NCBI GenBank assembly: GCA_046328715.1 | Contig: JAXLWB010000022.1 | Span: 62,001-126,000, forward strand | Length of the DNA stretch: 64,000 nucleotides | From: JAXLWB01 sp046328715 | GTDB lineage: Bacteria; Chloroflexota; Anaerolineae; Caldilineales; Caldilineaceae | Direction: 5' to 3' | In this document: positions 34,448-43,100 of the stretch, piece by piece | Layout: each line of letters starts with the position of its first letter | Position numbering within the stretch: position 1 is the stretch's first letter | Notes under the pieces: model-generated | Told to the model about the DNA's origin: nothing | Database searches by the model: none | Seen by the model: only the letters and a program-made list of their open reading frames with translations | Position numbers and translations under genes: made by a program

Positions 34448-35107
34448 TCTTTCCCTCATTTTCTTTACAGTAAAATCGGGCGAACGGTAAAAGTCAAAAA
34501 TCTCTCGTTCATAGCTGCGCACTTCGTCGGCCAAGCGCAGAACGTCAGCGGCATGCTCAACGGGAATGCGTACACAGCCATCGCCATCGGCAAAGAGCAG
34601 GTCGCCGGGACGAATGCGCAGTTGACCGACTGTTATCGGGGTGTTGAAGCGGGTCAGGTTAAAGACGCCATGTCCAGGCACGGTTCCCCAAGCCCAGATT
34701 GGCAAACCCACTTTCTGGATTCCGGCCAGATCGCGGATAGTTCCATCCACCAGGGCTCCGACTACACCCAGTCGTTTGTGCAGCGTCGCCATGCCATCGC
34801 CGAAGCTGGCACCCCGTCCTGGTCGAGAATCCACGTCCTTCAACACTGCAACCAGCGGCCCTGGCGTCTGTTCGATCAACTCGTAATAGTCAGCCCAGGA
34901 GATGGCGGGAGTATCTGGGTCGTTGGTGGTTACCTCGGCAGTGATTGCATAACCAATCACTGCGCCCAACTCGGGCAACAAACAGCGGATAGTGTGGTCG
35001 GTATACTCTTCATTTGGTAGCCCCACCTTGCGCACCAGGGCATTAAAGATCGTGGCCGAGTCGAAGGCTTTGAAGCCTTCGAGGATTTCTGGATCTACTT
35101 GTTGCAT
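34445..35107 (-). CDS. RraA family protein (HMG aldolase-like)
   Basis: A 220-residue RraA-fold protein with the canonical active-site motif VDGTIRDLAGIQ and the GDLLFADGDGCVRIP segment. Members with DGxxRD are usually class II pyruvate aldolases (4-hydroxy-4-methyl-2-oxoglutarate aldolase/oxaloacetate decarboxylase) rather than RNase E regulators. It contrasts with the longer relative at 5356-6237, where the motif is altered. Its stop codon lies in the GATGCGTGA inverted repeat. It shares direction with the DUF4432 gene upstream and the aminotransferase gene downstream. Confidence 0.87.
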   Translation of the reverse strand: MQQVDPEILEGFKAFDSATIFNALVRKVGLPNEEYTDHTIRCLLPELGAVIGYAITAEVTTNDPDTPAISWADYYELIEQTPGPLVAVLKDVDSRPGRGASFGDGMATLHKRLGVVGALVDGTIRDLAGIQKVGLPIWAWGTVPGHGVFNLTRFNTPITVGQLRIRPGDLLFADGDGCVRIPVEHAADVLRLADEVRSYEREIFDFYRSPDFTVKKMRER

Positions 35108-35122
35108 CGTTACATCCTATCG

Positions 35123-35177
35123 TTGGAGATTAGAGATTGGAGATTGCGTGTAATCTAATCTCTAATCTCCAATCTCT
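35123..35177. repeat. GAGATTGG iterated-word hairpin
   Basis: The left arm (about 35123-35145, ttggagattagagattggagatt) and right arm (about 35151-35177, aatctaatctctaatctccaatctct) pair with a small bulge, between the DUF4432 and RraA genes. Confidence 0.7.
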
Positions 35178-35183
35178 AGTCAC

Positions 35184-36254
35184 TTAAATTCGCTTCTCAA
35201 ACGCCGCAATCTCCTCCGCCCCATCCAATACGCCAATTTCCAGGTGGAAGTGGCGCACTTCGCCGGGTTGGATGGTCTGAAGGTAGCCATGTTTGCGATT
35301 CCAGGCGCGCCCCAACATGCTAGCATTTCCTGGTTCCACACCAGTAACATAAGTGCCTTTGTGGAAATGTTGCCATTGGTTGACCAGCGGAATCTCGGCC
35401 TTGGGGAACTTCCAGTAAAGTCCAAGTTGCAAAGCATCGTTGATCAATCCGATATGGACGTTGCCCTCTGCATCGGCAATCGGGCGGTGGACATAGACAT
35501 TGCTCTGAACTTCGGCCTGCGGTGCCGTTGCAACCGAGTAGACATCGGCTGTGACCTCGCGATCTTCCAGCCATTCGGTGCTCTTTTCGCTGCGAACAAC
35601 GAAGCGTGTGCCCTGATCGAGCACAGGAAAACCGGGATTGCAATGGTAGACAAACATCAGCGGCGAGGGAGCAATGCTGAGGTTTTCGATGCGGTCGTGG
35701 ATGCGGATGATCTTTTCGCCCAACACGGTGGAGATTTCACGCGTCAACTCTAAATTCGTGCCAAAGACCACGGTTTCACGCATCTTGCCTCGGACGCGCA
35801 CGACATAATCCTCGTCTTCCCAATTAGCGTCAGCCACTACATGTTTGGCAGGCAGAAAGGAGAGTCGCCCGTGCAGCCCAAGCTCCTCGTTTTCCTCCAG
35901 CGGATCGACTTCGGGATGGCCGGTGAAGGACATGCCACAGGTGAGTACCAGTCCGCCGAAGAAACCACGCAGCCAACCATTGCCTTTGGGCTCGTAGAAG
36001 GCGGGGCCAACATCGCCGGTGCTGCTGCGAAAACAGAGCGACATGCCCTTATAGGAAGCCGAAGCCACATCCAAGGTGCGCCCAGGCAGGAGCGAAAAGG
36101 ATAGCCCCGAAGCATTGAAAACTTCGATCAGATCTGCACCACGCTCGTTACCCTCCACCAATTCGGCTTTGCGCACATTTGCGACTTGACTCATGTCGCC
36201 AACCAGGTCCAATAGCTGCCGCTTTGAGTAGGTTCGTCCAAATAGATTGGGCAT
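35184..36254 (-). CDS. DUF4432 family protein (aldose 1-epimerase-like fold)
   Basis: A 356-residue protein of the DUF4432 family, related to galactose mutarotases. It shows LLPGRTLDVASASYKGMSLCFRSS, GNGWLRGFFGGLVLTCG and NEELGLHGRLSFLPA (conserved His) in the N-terminal half, then VYHCNPGFPVLDQG and GTYVTGVEPGNA, all typical of the family. It probably interconverts anomers or binds a sugar released by the pathway. It is the first gene of the minus-strand DUF4432-RraA-aminotransferase group, and a candidate regulatory palindrome lies at 36281-36301. Confidence 0.85.
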   Translation of the reverse strand: MPNLFGRTYSKRQLLDLVGDMSQVANVRKAELVEGNERGADLIEVFNASGLSFSLLPGRTLDVASASYKGMSLCFRSSTGDVGPAFYEPKGNGWLRGFFGGLVLTCGMSFTGHPEVDPLEENEELGLHGRLSFLPAKHVVADANWEDEDYVVRVRGKMRETVVFGTNLELTREISTVLGEKIIRIHDRIENLSIAPSPLMFVYHCNPGFPVLDQGTRFVVRSEKSTEWLEDREVTADVYSVATAPQAEVQSNVYVHRPIADAEGNVHIGLINDALQLGLYWKFPKAEIPLVNQWQHFHKGTYVTGVEPGNASMLGRAWNRKHGYLQTIQPGEVRHFHLEIGVLDGAEEIAAFEKRI

Positions 36255-36280
36255 AGGATTCCTTTCTTGTTGAGAATGAC

Positions 36281-36301
36281 AGTATAGGTATATTGTATAC
36301 T
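36281..36301. promoter_or_regulatory. Candidate operator agtata...tatact
   Basis: The sequence agtataggtatattgtatact has 6-bp inverted ends (agtata/tatact) and is AT-rich. It is 27 bases before the DUF4432 start and in the divergent gap before recX. It could be an operator or overlapping -10 elements. Evidence is weak. Confidence 0.3.
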
Positions 36302-36410
36302 AAAGCGGATGAATTGATGAACGTAGGGTTACTGTATTTGGTAATTTGCTACCTGCCACCTGCTACTTGCTCCATTTTGCTTTTCCACGGTAGATTAGTA
36401 CGATCTGACT

Positions 36411-37028
36411 ATGTCAAACATCATTACTTTGCTGCAACTTCAAAAAAAGAACAAAGAGCGAGTCAACGTCTTTCTTGATGGCAAATACGCCTTTGCCTTG
36501 AATTTGCAAGCCGCTGTCCGCCTGAAAAAGGGGCAGCAGTTGACCCAAGCCGACCTGGATGCACTGAAGGCGGAGGATGAATTCCATAAAACGTATGAGA
36601 CAGCGCTGCGTTATCTTGGCTCGCGCCCGCGCAGCGAGAAAGAGATCGTTCAATACCTCAAACGCAAAAAGCTAGACGAAGAACTGATCGCCGCGGTGAT
36701 TGCCCGTCTCAAAGAATTCAATTACCTGAATGATGAGACCTTCAGTCAGTTCTGGACCGAGAACCGTCAACAGTTCCGCCCCAAAGGCGTGCAGGCACTG
36801 CGCCAAGAGTTGCGCCAAAAAGGCATCGACAGCGAAACCATTAATAATACCCTTTCTGAGATCGACGAGGATGCTGGCGCTTGGGCCGCCGTCGAAAAAA
36901 AGTTAGTCCATTGGCAAACACTGGAACGGGCCGAGTTTGAGAAAAAGCTCAAAGGTTTTCTGCTACGGCGCGGCTTTGGCTACGAAGTTGTGAATCGTGT
37001 CTGGAGGCGGACGCAAACGGAAGAGTAA
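36411..37028 (+). CDS. recX: Regulatory protein RecX
   Basis: A 205-residue protein with the three-helix RecX repeats: AEDEFHKTYETALRYLGSRPRSEKEIVQYL, then LKEFNYLNDETFSQFW and GVQALRQELRQKGID, followed by LRRGFGYEVVNRVW at the end. The N-terminal ~55 residues form a small beta-rich extension (ERVNVFLDGKYAFALNL) common in Gram-positive-type RecX. It limits RecA filament growth during repair. It is alone here; recA is not in the window. It is expressed from the gap shared with the DUF4432 gene. Confidence 0.88.
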   Translation: MSNIITLLQLQKKNKERVNVFLDGKYAFALNLQAAVRLKKGQQLTQADLDALKAEDEFHKTYETALRYLGSRPRSEKEIVQYLKRKKLDEELIAAVIARLKEFNYLNDETFSQFWTENRQQFRPKGVQALRQELRQKGIDSETINNTLSEIDEDAGAWAAVEKKLVHWQTLERAEFEKKLKGFLLRRGFGYEVVNRVWRRTQTEE

Positions 37029-37095
37029 CAAAGAGATTGGAGATTGAAGGGAAATTGTCTATCCAATCACTCAATCTCTTACTCTCCTAATCGCT
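37029..37095. repeat. GAGATTGG iterated words (degenerate hairpin)
   Basis: Left words (37033-37050, agagattggagattgaa) and right words (37064-37090, tccaatcactcaatctcttactctcc) face each other in the gap after recX. Pairing is less perfect than in other copies. Confidence 0.55.
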
Positions 37096-37105
37096 ACTTT
37101 CTCTT

Positions 37106-38572
37106 ATGAACTTCTCCACCCTCTCTTCATCCATGTACAACACCGGCGTTGGCTTTGCAGGCATTGCAGGTGCTTGGTGGTTGCCAGCGACGCAGCCATT
37201 TCGTTTGTCAGTTGTTTCACAGCAGAAGTTGAATGCAATCGGCAATGCCATCTTTACGCTGCTCGATGTGGTCGGCGATCTTTATGATACGCCAGCGGGT
37301 GATGCCTGTGGCTTGACTCACTTGCTCAGCCACAAAGTTCCTGCCCATCTTCTTCGATATACAGATCGCAGTCCGGTCTATTCCCTTCGTCCCGATTTTC
37401 AGATTGTCCACGCACACACTTCAGAGCCGTTAGCGTCAGCGTACGGACCTGCTCCTGTTCCCCTTACTGACGTGCGGGGTTCTGATGGTACGCTACCTCT
37501 CACTTGCCACTCGCCACTCGCTACCTTCTCCGCCACTGAGCTTGAAATCTGCCCATCAGCGCAAGGTTATGCCCATGCTATGCAGGTTGGCTATGAGTTG
37601 AATACTGATCTGGCTGATGGTTTTGCTCGTTTTCTGAATGGGCGAACGCTTTGGTTTGTTGGCAGCGAACAGTGGAGTGAGTTTCTTTTTGAGCAACTGG
37701 CCTTTTGTCGTGCCTTACGCGAACGAGGCGCTGATGGTCGTGTGCTCTATGATCTGCCTGTATCCCGGTTGGCTGCGAGTATCCGTCGAGGTGAACGTTG
37801 GCAACCTCCGATCTTCGGCGTCAAAACCAAGCTACCGAGTTGGAATGACGACTTGTTTGAACGGGTTGAACGTGCTGGGTTGCAACCTTATCTCTATATG
37901 GGAGAAGAATGGCCCGGATCGCTCACCCATGCGGTCGTCTTTCGGTTTGGCTATCTTGAGTGTTTCAGTACTCATCATCTGGCCATCATGCAGCAGTGGC
38001 AGGTACAAGGGACGACTTTCCTCAACCCGCTCTCCTTTCTCTACGAAAGCAAAGTCGTGATGGCTGCACTCCATCTGCCCGAAGTGCGTCGCCAGATTGC
38101 CGAACGCAATCCCCAGGCACTCCTCTGGCTCAACCAAGCGATCCCTGAAACGAACCTGTTGACTCCCGACTTACTTCCTCAATTGGTGAGCGAGCGAGCG
38201 CATTGGATTCTTAAGTTCGCCGGATTCGACGCTGGCAACCAAGCTTGGGGTGGACGCAGCCTACAGATCGGTGCCCAGTTGACGGCCGCAGAGTGGCAAG
38301 ACCAACTCCAGCGTTATCTCGATCTGCCTTTCCCTATCGTCGCCCAGCGCCTTACCCCATCGCAACTGGTGGATATCGACTTTTACGATTCGAGCGGCAA
38401 TCTTCAGCAAATGCACCAGGGTACTACGCGTCTACGAACCTTCTTCCTACGTGATAGGAACGGCGCATCTGCTGCGCTTGGCTCCCATCTCACCGTTTCG
38501 GGCGGCAAGCTACAAGTGTCCGAGGCGACGGATGCTGTGCAAGCGCCGATTATATTTGGTGGGGGAAATTGA
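37106..38572 (+). CDS. Uncharacterised 488-residue protein
   Basis: I do not recognise this protein with certainty. It is soluble and rich in Trp and Leu, with conserved-looking blocks (MQVGYELNTDLADGFARFLNG, SEQWSEFLFEQLAFCRALRERGADGRVLYD, TTFLNPLSFLYESKVVMAALH, QLVSERAHWILKFAGFDAG). The pattern recalls circularly permuted ATP-grasp proteins (a fixed Glu/Asn region, then Lys-containing strand), but the ATP site is not clear. Residues ~107-147 are of a different composition and are encoded by sequence like the gap repeats (ctcacttgccactcgccactcgctacc), an in-frame insertion into the gene. Confidence 0.6.
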   Translation: MNFSTLSSSMYNTGVGFAGIAGAWWLPATQPFRLSVVSQQKLNAIGNAIFTLLDVVGDLYDTPAGDACGLTHLLSHKVPAHLLRYTDRSPVYSLRPDFQIVHAHTSEPLASAYGPAPVPLTDVRGSDGTLPLTCHSPLATFSATELEICPSAQGYAHAMQVGYELNTDLADGFARFLNGRTLWFVGSEQWSEFLFEQLAFCRALRERGADGRVLYDLPVSRLAASIRRGERWQPPIFGVKTKLPSWNDDLFERVERAGLQPYLYMGEEWPGSLTHAVVFRFGYLECFSTHHLAIMQQWQVQGTTFLNPLSFLYESKVVMAALHLPEVRRQIAERNPQALLWLNQAIPETNLLTPDLLPQLVSERAHWILKFAGFDAGNQAWGGRSLQIGAQLTAAEWQDQLQRYLDLPFPIVAQRLTPSQLVDIDFYDSSGNLQQMHQGTTRLRTFFLRDRNGASAALGSHLTVSGGKLQVSEATDAVQAPIIFGGGN

Positions 38573-38699
38573 GTAATTCAGTAATTGGTAATCGTATCCT
38601 AACAAAGAGTGCTGTTTCTCTGCTCTATTGACGCATGTTTAGAATCACGGTACACTTTTACCATTCTTCAAAATAGTAGAAAGACAAGCTTGGAACAAA

Positions 38700-38785
38700 A
38701 GAGATTGTAGCCGAGAGACGCGAGGTTGATTTAACACAATCTCCCAATCTCTTAATCTCCAATCTCTAATCTCTTCCTCAAAAGA
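38700..38785. repeat. GAGATTGG iterated words, one strong arm
   Basis: The right arm (38740-38775, caatctcccaatctcttaatctccaatctctaatctc) repeats the AATCTC word five times; only a weak partner (agagattgtagccgagaga, about 38699-38718) is seen to the left. It precedes the third dehydratase gene. Confidence 0.6.
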
Positions 38786-38798
38786 AACGAGCAAACGC

Positions 38799-39962
38799 AT
38801 GAAAATCACAAAAGTTACCCCCATGATCCTCGGCACCCAATGGCGCAATCTGGTCCATGTCAAGGTGGAGACGGACGAGGGCATTTACGGGTTGGGGGAA
38901 AGTCGCCCGCTCAACAAGCATGAGACACTGGTCGGCTACCTCAATGACATCACCGAACGCTATATCATCGGCAGTGACCCCTTTGAGATCGAACGGCTGG
39001 TGCGCCGCTTGACCGTGGAAGATTATGGTCGTCCCGGTGAAGTGGTGATGACCGGGGCCGCTGTACTAGAGATGGCCTGTTGGGACATTATGGGCAAGGC
39101 ACTCAACCAGCCCGTCTATCGGTTGCTAGGCGGGGCCATGCGCGACAAGATCAAGGCCTATGGCAACGGTTGGTACACCGTAGAACGTTCACCTCAGGAA
39201 TTTCACGCCGCGGCCACCCGTGCCATCGCCAAAGGCTATCGAGCGCTCAAGTTTGATCCCTTTGGTGCAGGCTTTTATGAGATGGAACGCACCGAAAAAT
39301 TGCGCTCGATTTCGCTGGTCGAGGCCGTGCGCGATGCAGTTGGCCCCGATGTCGAGATTCTGATCGAGATGCATGGCCGCTTCAACCCAGCAACGGCAGT
39401 GGAGATGACCCGTGAACTGGCGCAGTTCAAACCGAGTTGGGTCGAGGAGCCGGTGCCGCCGGAAAATCTGGCTGCACTAAAGAAGGTGATGGACGCTGTC
39501 GCCCCACTCGCCGTGCCAGTGGCCACGGGCGAACGCCTGCACACCATGTTCGAGTATCGCGAACTCTTCGAACTGCACGCCTGCGACATCATCCAGCCCG
39601 ACATTTCGCACTTCGGTGGCATCTACAACACCAAGAAGCTGGCTGCCTGGGCCGACACCTACTATATGCTGGTTGCCCCGCACAACGTCGGCGGTGCCGT
39701 TTCGACAGCCGCCGCGCTTCATCTGGCCGCCTGTACGCCCAACTTCAAGATTCAAGAGCACTTCAACGACTTTGACGAGGATTACGTGTTGCAAGCCGCT
39801 CCCGGTCTACCCAAAGTGGTCGACGGCTACTTTCCGCTGCCCACCGCCCCTGGCCTCGGAGTCACCCTCGACGAAGCGGTCTTTGAGGCACACCCGATGG
39901 CGGATGTGCATTTCAATTTGTACACGCAGGATTGGCATAAGCGCAAGGCACTGCGCAAGTAA
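38799..39962 (+). CDS. Mandelate racemase/muconate lactonizing family dehydratase (third copy)
   Basis: A 387-residue enolase-superfamily enzyme. The motifs EILIEMHGRF (Glu-x-His), WVEEPVPPE, ATGERL, IIQPDISHFGG and the late His in LVAPHNVGG are visible. The first metal-ligand position is Glu here, where the 3574-4710 protein has Asp; both are acidic, so metal binding should hold. Capping-domain motifs (LGESRPLNKHE, RLTVEDYGRPGEVVMTG) differ from the other two dehydratases, suggesting another substrate acid. It stands apart from the main sugar cluster, between an uncharacterised gene and a methyltransferase. Confidence 0.85.
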   Translation: MKITKVTPMILGTQWRNLVHVKVETDEGIYGLGESRPLNKHETLVGYLNDITERYIIGSDPFEIERLVRRLTVEDYGRPGEVVMTGAAVLEMACWDIMGKALNQPVYRLLGGAMRDKIKAYGNGWYTVERSPQEFHAAATRAIAKGYRALKFDPFGAGFYEMERTEKLRSISLVEAVRDAVGPDVEILIEMHGRFNPATAVEMTRELAQFKPSWVEEPVPPENLAALKKVMDAVAPLAVPVATGERLHTMFEYRELFELHACDIIQPDISHFGGIYNTKKLAAWADTYYMLVAPHNVGGAVSTAAALHLAACTPNFKIQEHFNDFDEDYVLQAAPGLPKVVDGYFPLPTAPGLGVTLDEAVFEAHPMADVHFNLYTQDWHKRKALRK

Positions 39963-40017
39963 GTGAGTCAGTGGGACAGTGGAAAGTAGGACAGTGAATC
40001 AGTCCTCTGTCTCACTG
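39963..40017. repeat. CAGT iterated-word repeat
   Basis: Words gtgagtcagtgggacagtggaaagtaggacagtgaatcagt (39963-40003) are followed by a short complement, ctgtctcactga (about 40006-40018). It starts at the stop codon of the dehydratase gene and runs up to the methyltransferase start. Confidence 0.75.
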
Positions 40018-40920
40018 ATGACCAGCAATGTACACATGTCAAACGCTAAACAACAAGACATCTGGTACGAATGGCTGCTACGCCGTCGCGATGGGAATGA
40101 CCCGGCGCGGTCGAAGGCGACGCGCGACTTCCTGGCCCCGGTCCGCAACAAAGTGCTGGAGAATGCTCGTTTCGTCGAAGGGGAAACCTTGCTGGATGTG
40201 GGCTGCGGCGATGGATTGATTGCGCTGCGGGCACTAGAACAGACACGCAACAGCAAGGTTATCTTTCTCGACATCTCGCAGGATCTATTGGATCATGCCA
40301 AAGAGACGGTGATCTGGAGTGGTGATCTCTTTCGTAGCCAGTTTATCCGCGCCTCGGCTGATGACCTGGCGCAGATCCCGTCAGAGACGGTGAATGTGGT
40401 GACAACCCGCTCGGTGTTGATTTACGTCGCTAATAAACAAAAGTCATTTTGCGAGTTCTTGCGCGTGCTCAAACCAGGTGGACGTCTATCGATCTTTGAA
40501 CCGATTAGCCGTTTTGGTTCACCGGAGCCAACTCAGCAATTTTGGGGCTATGATGTTGCTCCGGTACAAGAGATTGCGCAGAAAGTGCTAGCGGTGTATC
40601 GGCGTATTCAGCCGCTCGATAGCGACCCAATGCTCGATTTTGATGAACGAGATCTCTTCAACTTTGCAGTTCAAGCCGGTTTTTCGTCAATTGCGCTGGA
40701 ATATCAGGCCTCCCTAGATTTGAAGAGCCAACCTCAACCGTGGGCAACCCTGCTCAACACCGCCCGTAATCCTCGTATTCCAACCCTGAAGGAAGCGATG
40801 GAACAGTGCCTATCGCCCGACGAGATCGAGCGTTTCAGCGCTCATCTGCGCCCGCTGGTGGAAAGTGGACAAGGACGCTCTCGCTTCGCACGGGCCTATC
40901 TGACGGCGGTGAAGGGGTGA
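40018..40920 (+). CDS. SAM-dependent methyltransferase (class I)
   Basis: About 300 residues with a Rossmann-like methyltransferase fold: motif I LLDVGCGDGLIALRA, acidic loop IFLDISQDLLDHA, and post-motif VNVVTTRSVLIYVANK and LRVLKPGGRLSIFEPI. The C-terminal ~120 residues form an extra helical domain. The frame is open further upstream, but that part translates the CAGT repeat, so a start at 40018 (or ATG at 40036) is preferred; neither has a clear ribosome site. The substrate is unknown; a small molecule is likely. Confidence 0.82.
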   Translation: MTSNVHMSNAKQQDIWYEWLLRRRDGNDPARSKATRDFLAPVRNKVLENARFVEGETLLDVGCGDGLIALRALEQTRNSKVIFLDISQDLLDHAKETVIWSGDLFRSQFIRASADDLAQIPSETVNVVTTRSVLIYVANKQKSFCEFLRVLKPGGRLSIFEPISRFGSPEPTQQFWGYDVAPVQEIAQKVLAVYRRIQPLDSDPMLDFDERDLFNFAVQAGFSSIALEYQASLDLKSQPQPWATLLNTARNPRIPTLKEAMEQCLSPDEIERFSAHLRPLVESGQGRSRFARAYLTAVKG

Positions 40921-40995
40921 TACTCTACATTCGGAACAAAGTAGGTTAAAATCAAACCATCTGCTAATCTCCAATCTCTAATCTCAGGAGCAACC

Positions 40996-41571
40996 ATGCG
41001 TCGTGCCGAATGTATCAAAGCCCTTTACCCCGAGCTAACCGACAAACTGGTGGTCACCAACATGGGGGCCTGTGCCCAGGAACTCTATAATTTGGGGCAT
41101 CGTGACAATTTTTTCTATCTGCAACATGCGATGGGGCTGGCCTCGTCGATTGGCCTTGGCTTAGCACAGAGTTTGCCGAACACAAAAGTCATCGTGCTGG
41201 ACGGCGATGGTTCGGTGCTGATGAATCTGGGTACGCTGACCACCATGTCACGCTATGCCCCCAACAACCTGGTCCACATCATCTTCGACAACGGCAGTTT
41301 GCTCTCGACCGGGGGCTTTCCCTCGCACACTGCCGACGGCAAGACCGATCTAGCGGCGATTGCCAAGGGCGCAGGCGTGCCCTTTGTCGATTCGGTCAGC
41401 ACCGCCTTCGACTTTATGGAAGCTGCCGCCGACGCCTTTGAACGCAATGTTCTCAGCGTGATCGTGGCCAAGGTCGAAGCCGTCGGCCCCGACCACTTTG
41501 GCATGGATCTGCAACTACCCGAGAATGCCCTGCGCTTCTCGCGCTACATTCGTGAGAATGTAAGGAAGTGA
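40996..41571 (+). CDS. TPP-binding domain protein (sulfopyruvate/phosphonopyruvate decarboxylase subunit-like)
   Basis: A 191-residue protein that covers only the C-terminal pyrophosphate-binding domain of thiamine-diphosphate enzymes. The magnesium/TPP motif is VIVLDGDGSVLMNLGTL with the Asn 26 residues on (IIFDNGSLLSTGG), and the QHAMGLASSIGLGLAQ segment is typical of ComE/Ppd-beta-type subunits. The matching pyrimidine-binding domain (ComD/alpha) is not encoded nearby. It may pair with a subunit elsewhere or form an unusual homomer. It sits after the methyltransferase, with an aggag ribosome site. Confidence 0.82.
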   Translation: MRRAECIKALYPELTDKLVVTNMGACAQELYNLGHRDNFFYLQHAMGLASSIGLGLAQSLPNTKVIVLDGDGSVLMNLGTLTTMSRYAPNNLVHIIFDNGSLLSTGGFPSHTADGKTDLAAIAKGAGVPFVDSVSTAFDFMEAAADAFERNVLSVIVAKVEAVGPDHFGMDLQLPENALRFSRYIRENVRK

Positions 41572-41574
41572 TAC

Positions 41575-41640
41575 GAAATACGAATTACGAGATGTGTAAC
41601 TCGCAATTCGCCACTCACAATTCGCTACTTCTCATTCCAT
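41575..41640. repeat. CGCAATTCGCCACTC iterated words
   Basis: The gap between convergent genes carries tacgaaatacgaattacgag on the left and aactcgcaattcgccactcacaattcgctacttctcattc on the right, the same words seen at 3520-3565, 4855-4884 and 61200-61245. It holds the stop codon (tga on the minus strand) of the TMEM175-like gene. Confidence 0.6.
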
Positions 41641-42204
41641 CTTCCGCTCGATTCGTTGGTCGGGGATCAGCCATATCACTGCAACGACGATGTAGATAAC
41701 GCAGGAGAGCCAGGGCTGAACAAAGGCAACTGGAATGGCCAGAGTATACAGGATCAGAGACAAAATGCCTTTGTTGTCGCGACCGACTGCGTTGGCCAGG
41801 AGCGAATCATGGCCATGCAGGCGAATCAGCGCCCGACTTAGGATGTAATACGCCAACCCAGAGAACCAGAGCACAACCCCATAGAGCGCTACTGGCCAGG
41901 TTGCAAATTCAGTCTCACCTATCCATGCTGTGGTAGCAGGAATCAGTGACAGCCAAAAGAGCAAATGCAGGTTCGCCCACAAAATCGAGCCACTGGTGTG
42001 CTGAGCGGCTTGAAACAGATGATGGTGATTGTTCCAATAGATGCCAAGATAGATAAAACTGAGAACATAGCTGAGAATCACAGGGATCAGTGGGCGTAGC
42101 GCTGCTAGATCTCTCCCCTCTGGCACCTTCAACTCCAACACCATAATCGTGATGATAATGGCGATCACGCCATCGCTGAATGCTTCCAAACGGCCTTTGT
42201 GCAT
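41632..42204 (-). CDS. TMEM175-like (DUF1211) potassium channel family protein
   Basis: A 190-residue membrane protein with six predicted helices. The family signature RLEAFSDGVIAIIITIM (FSD motif of helix 1) is clear, followed by a conserved HHHLF after helix 2 (YWNNHHHLFQAA). Bacterial homologues form tetrameric potassium channels. The start at 42204 (MHKGRLEAF) is chosen, as upstream codons do not add family sequence. It is a single-repeat form, as usual in bacteria. It is divergent from the metallophosphoesterase gene. Confidence 0.87.
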   Translation of the reverse strand: MHKGRLEAFSDGVIAIIITIMVLELKVPEGRDLAALRPLIPVILSYVLSFIYLGIYWNNHHHLFQAAQHTSGSILWANLHLLFWLSLIPATTAWIGETEFATWPVALYGVVLWFSGLAYYILSRALIRLHGHDSLLANAVGRDNKGILSLILYTLAIPVAFVQPWLSCVIYIVVAVIWLIPDQRIERKME

Positions 42205-42354
42205 AGAATCGGCAGCTCCTGTGAGCGATGTAATTGGGAATGAAGTAACCGGTAATTGTAACCGTGCAGATTGTAACAAAGAGTATGAAACTTTCACAAT
42301 AACAATCTATTCATGGGTCAAGCAAGATTTGTCATCTTGTTATCCTTTTATCCT

Positions 42355-43026
42355 ATGCGTATCGCTATTTTCTCTGACCTACACGACAATCTTGAAGCTT
42401 TTTATCGTCTGCTGGAAGAGGCAACGACCCAGCGGGTGGATCGTTTTATCTATTTGGGCGATGTAGGGCGTGACGTCAGAATTTTCCAACAACTGCAAGT
42501 GCGGCAAATCCCTTGCACCTATGGCAATTGGGAGGTTAGTGGCTTGCGCTATCTGCATGGCACACTCCACGATTGGGTGGCCGATTGGCCGGGGACGATA
42601 CATGAAGGTGAGGCGATCTATTGTCATGCAACACCTGACTTACCACCCGAGGCGGCGACGACCCGCACCGCATCACAAACCATGCAGCGCGGTGTTGGCT
42701 GGATGAGACTCTTTCCCCGGTTACACTCCAACGAGGATGCCCGTTGGCAAGCCTTTGCTGCCTTGGAAGCGCAGGATATGCGGGTTGCTTTTCATGGCCA
42801 TACCCATGTTCAATTGGCTTGGTCCTGGGCCATGAGCGAAAGCGGTACACGACGGCTTCGCTCGCTGAGCGTTGGCGCGATTGAACTAACTCCTGGTAAT
42901 CCGCAGCAGCCCAACCGTTACCTGATCGGCGTCGGCAGCGCCGGACAACCAAACGACGGCGACCAGGGGAAGTATGCGATTTATGATGAAACGTTGGGAG
43001 TGGTGGAGCTGCGGAGTTTGAGGTGA
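42355..43026 (+). CDS. YfcE/MJ0936-type metallophosphoesterase
   Basis: A 223-residue calcineurin-like phosphoesterase. Metal-binding motifs appear in order: FSDLHDN, YLGDVG, YGNWEV (GNxE), YCHATP and HGHTH. The start at 42355 begins directly with MRIAIFSDLH, as normal for the family. Its substrate may be a phosphodiester or nucleotide. A C-terminal beta hairpin (YAIYDETLGVVELRSL) is also typical. The next gap contains a GACAAGAAGTC hairpin. Confidence 0.88.
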   Translation: MRIAIFSDLHDNLEAFYRLLEEATTQRVDRFIYLGDVGRDVRIFQQLQVRQIPCTYGNWEVSGLRYLHGTLHDWVADWPGTIHEGEAIYCHATPDLPPEAATTRTASQTMQRGVGWMRLFPRLHSNEDARWQAFAALEAQDMRVAFHGHTHVQLAWSWAMSESGTRRLRSLSVGAIELTPGNPQQPNRYLIGVGSAGQPNDGDQGKYAIYDETLGVVELRSLR

Positions 43027-43100
43027 GGGAAAGAAGTCAGGAAGACAAGAAGTCAGAAAATTTTCCTACTTGTCTTTCTGTCTTTTGTCTTCTTGTCAAT
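43027..43100. repeat. GACAAGAAGTC iterated-word hairpin
   Basis: The left arm (43030-43056, gaaagaagtcaggaagacaagaagtcag) faces the right arm (43066-43098, cctacttgtctttctgtcttttgtcttcttgtc) between convergent genes. The right arm end encodes the stop of the minus-strand ParB-fold gene (aat-tga-caagaag on that strand). Confidence 0.75.
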
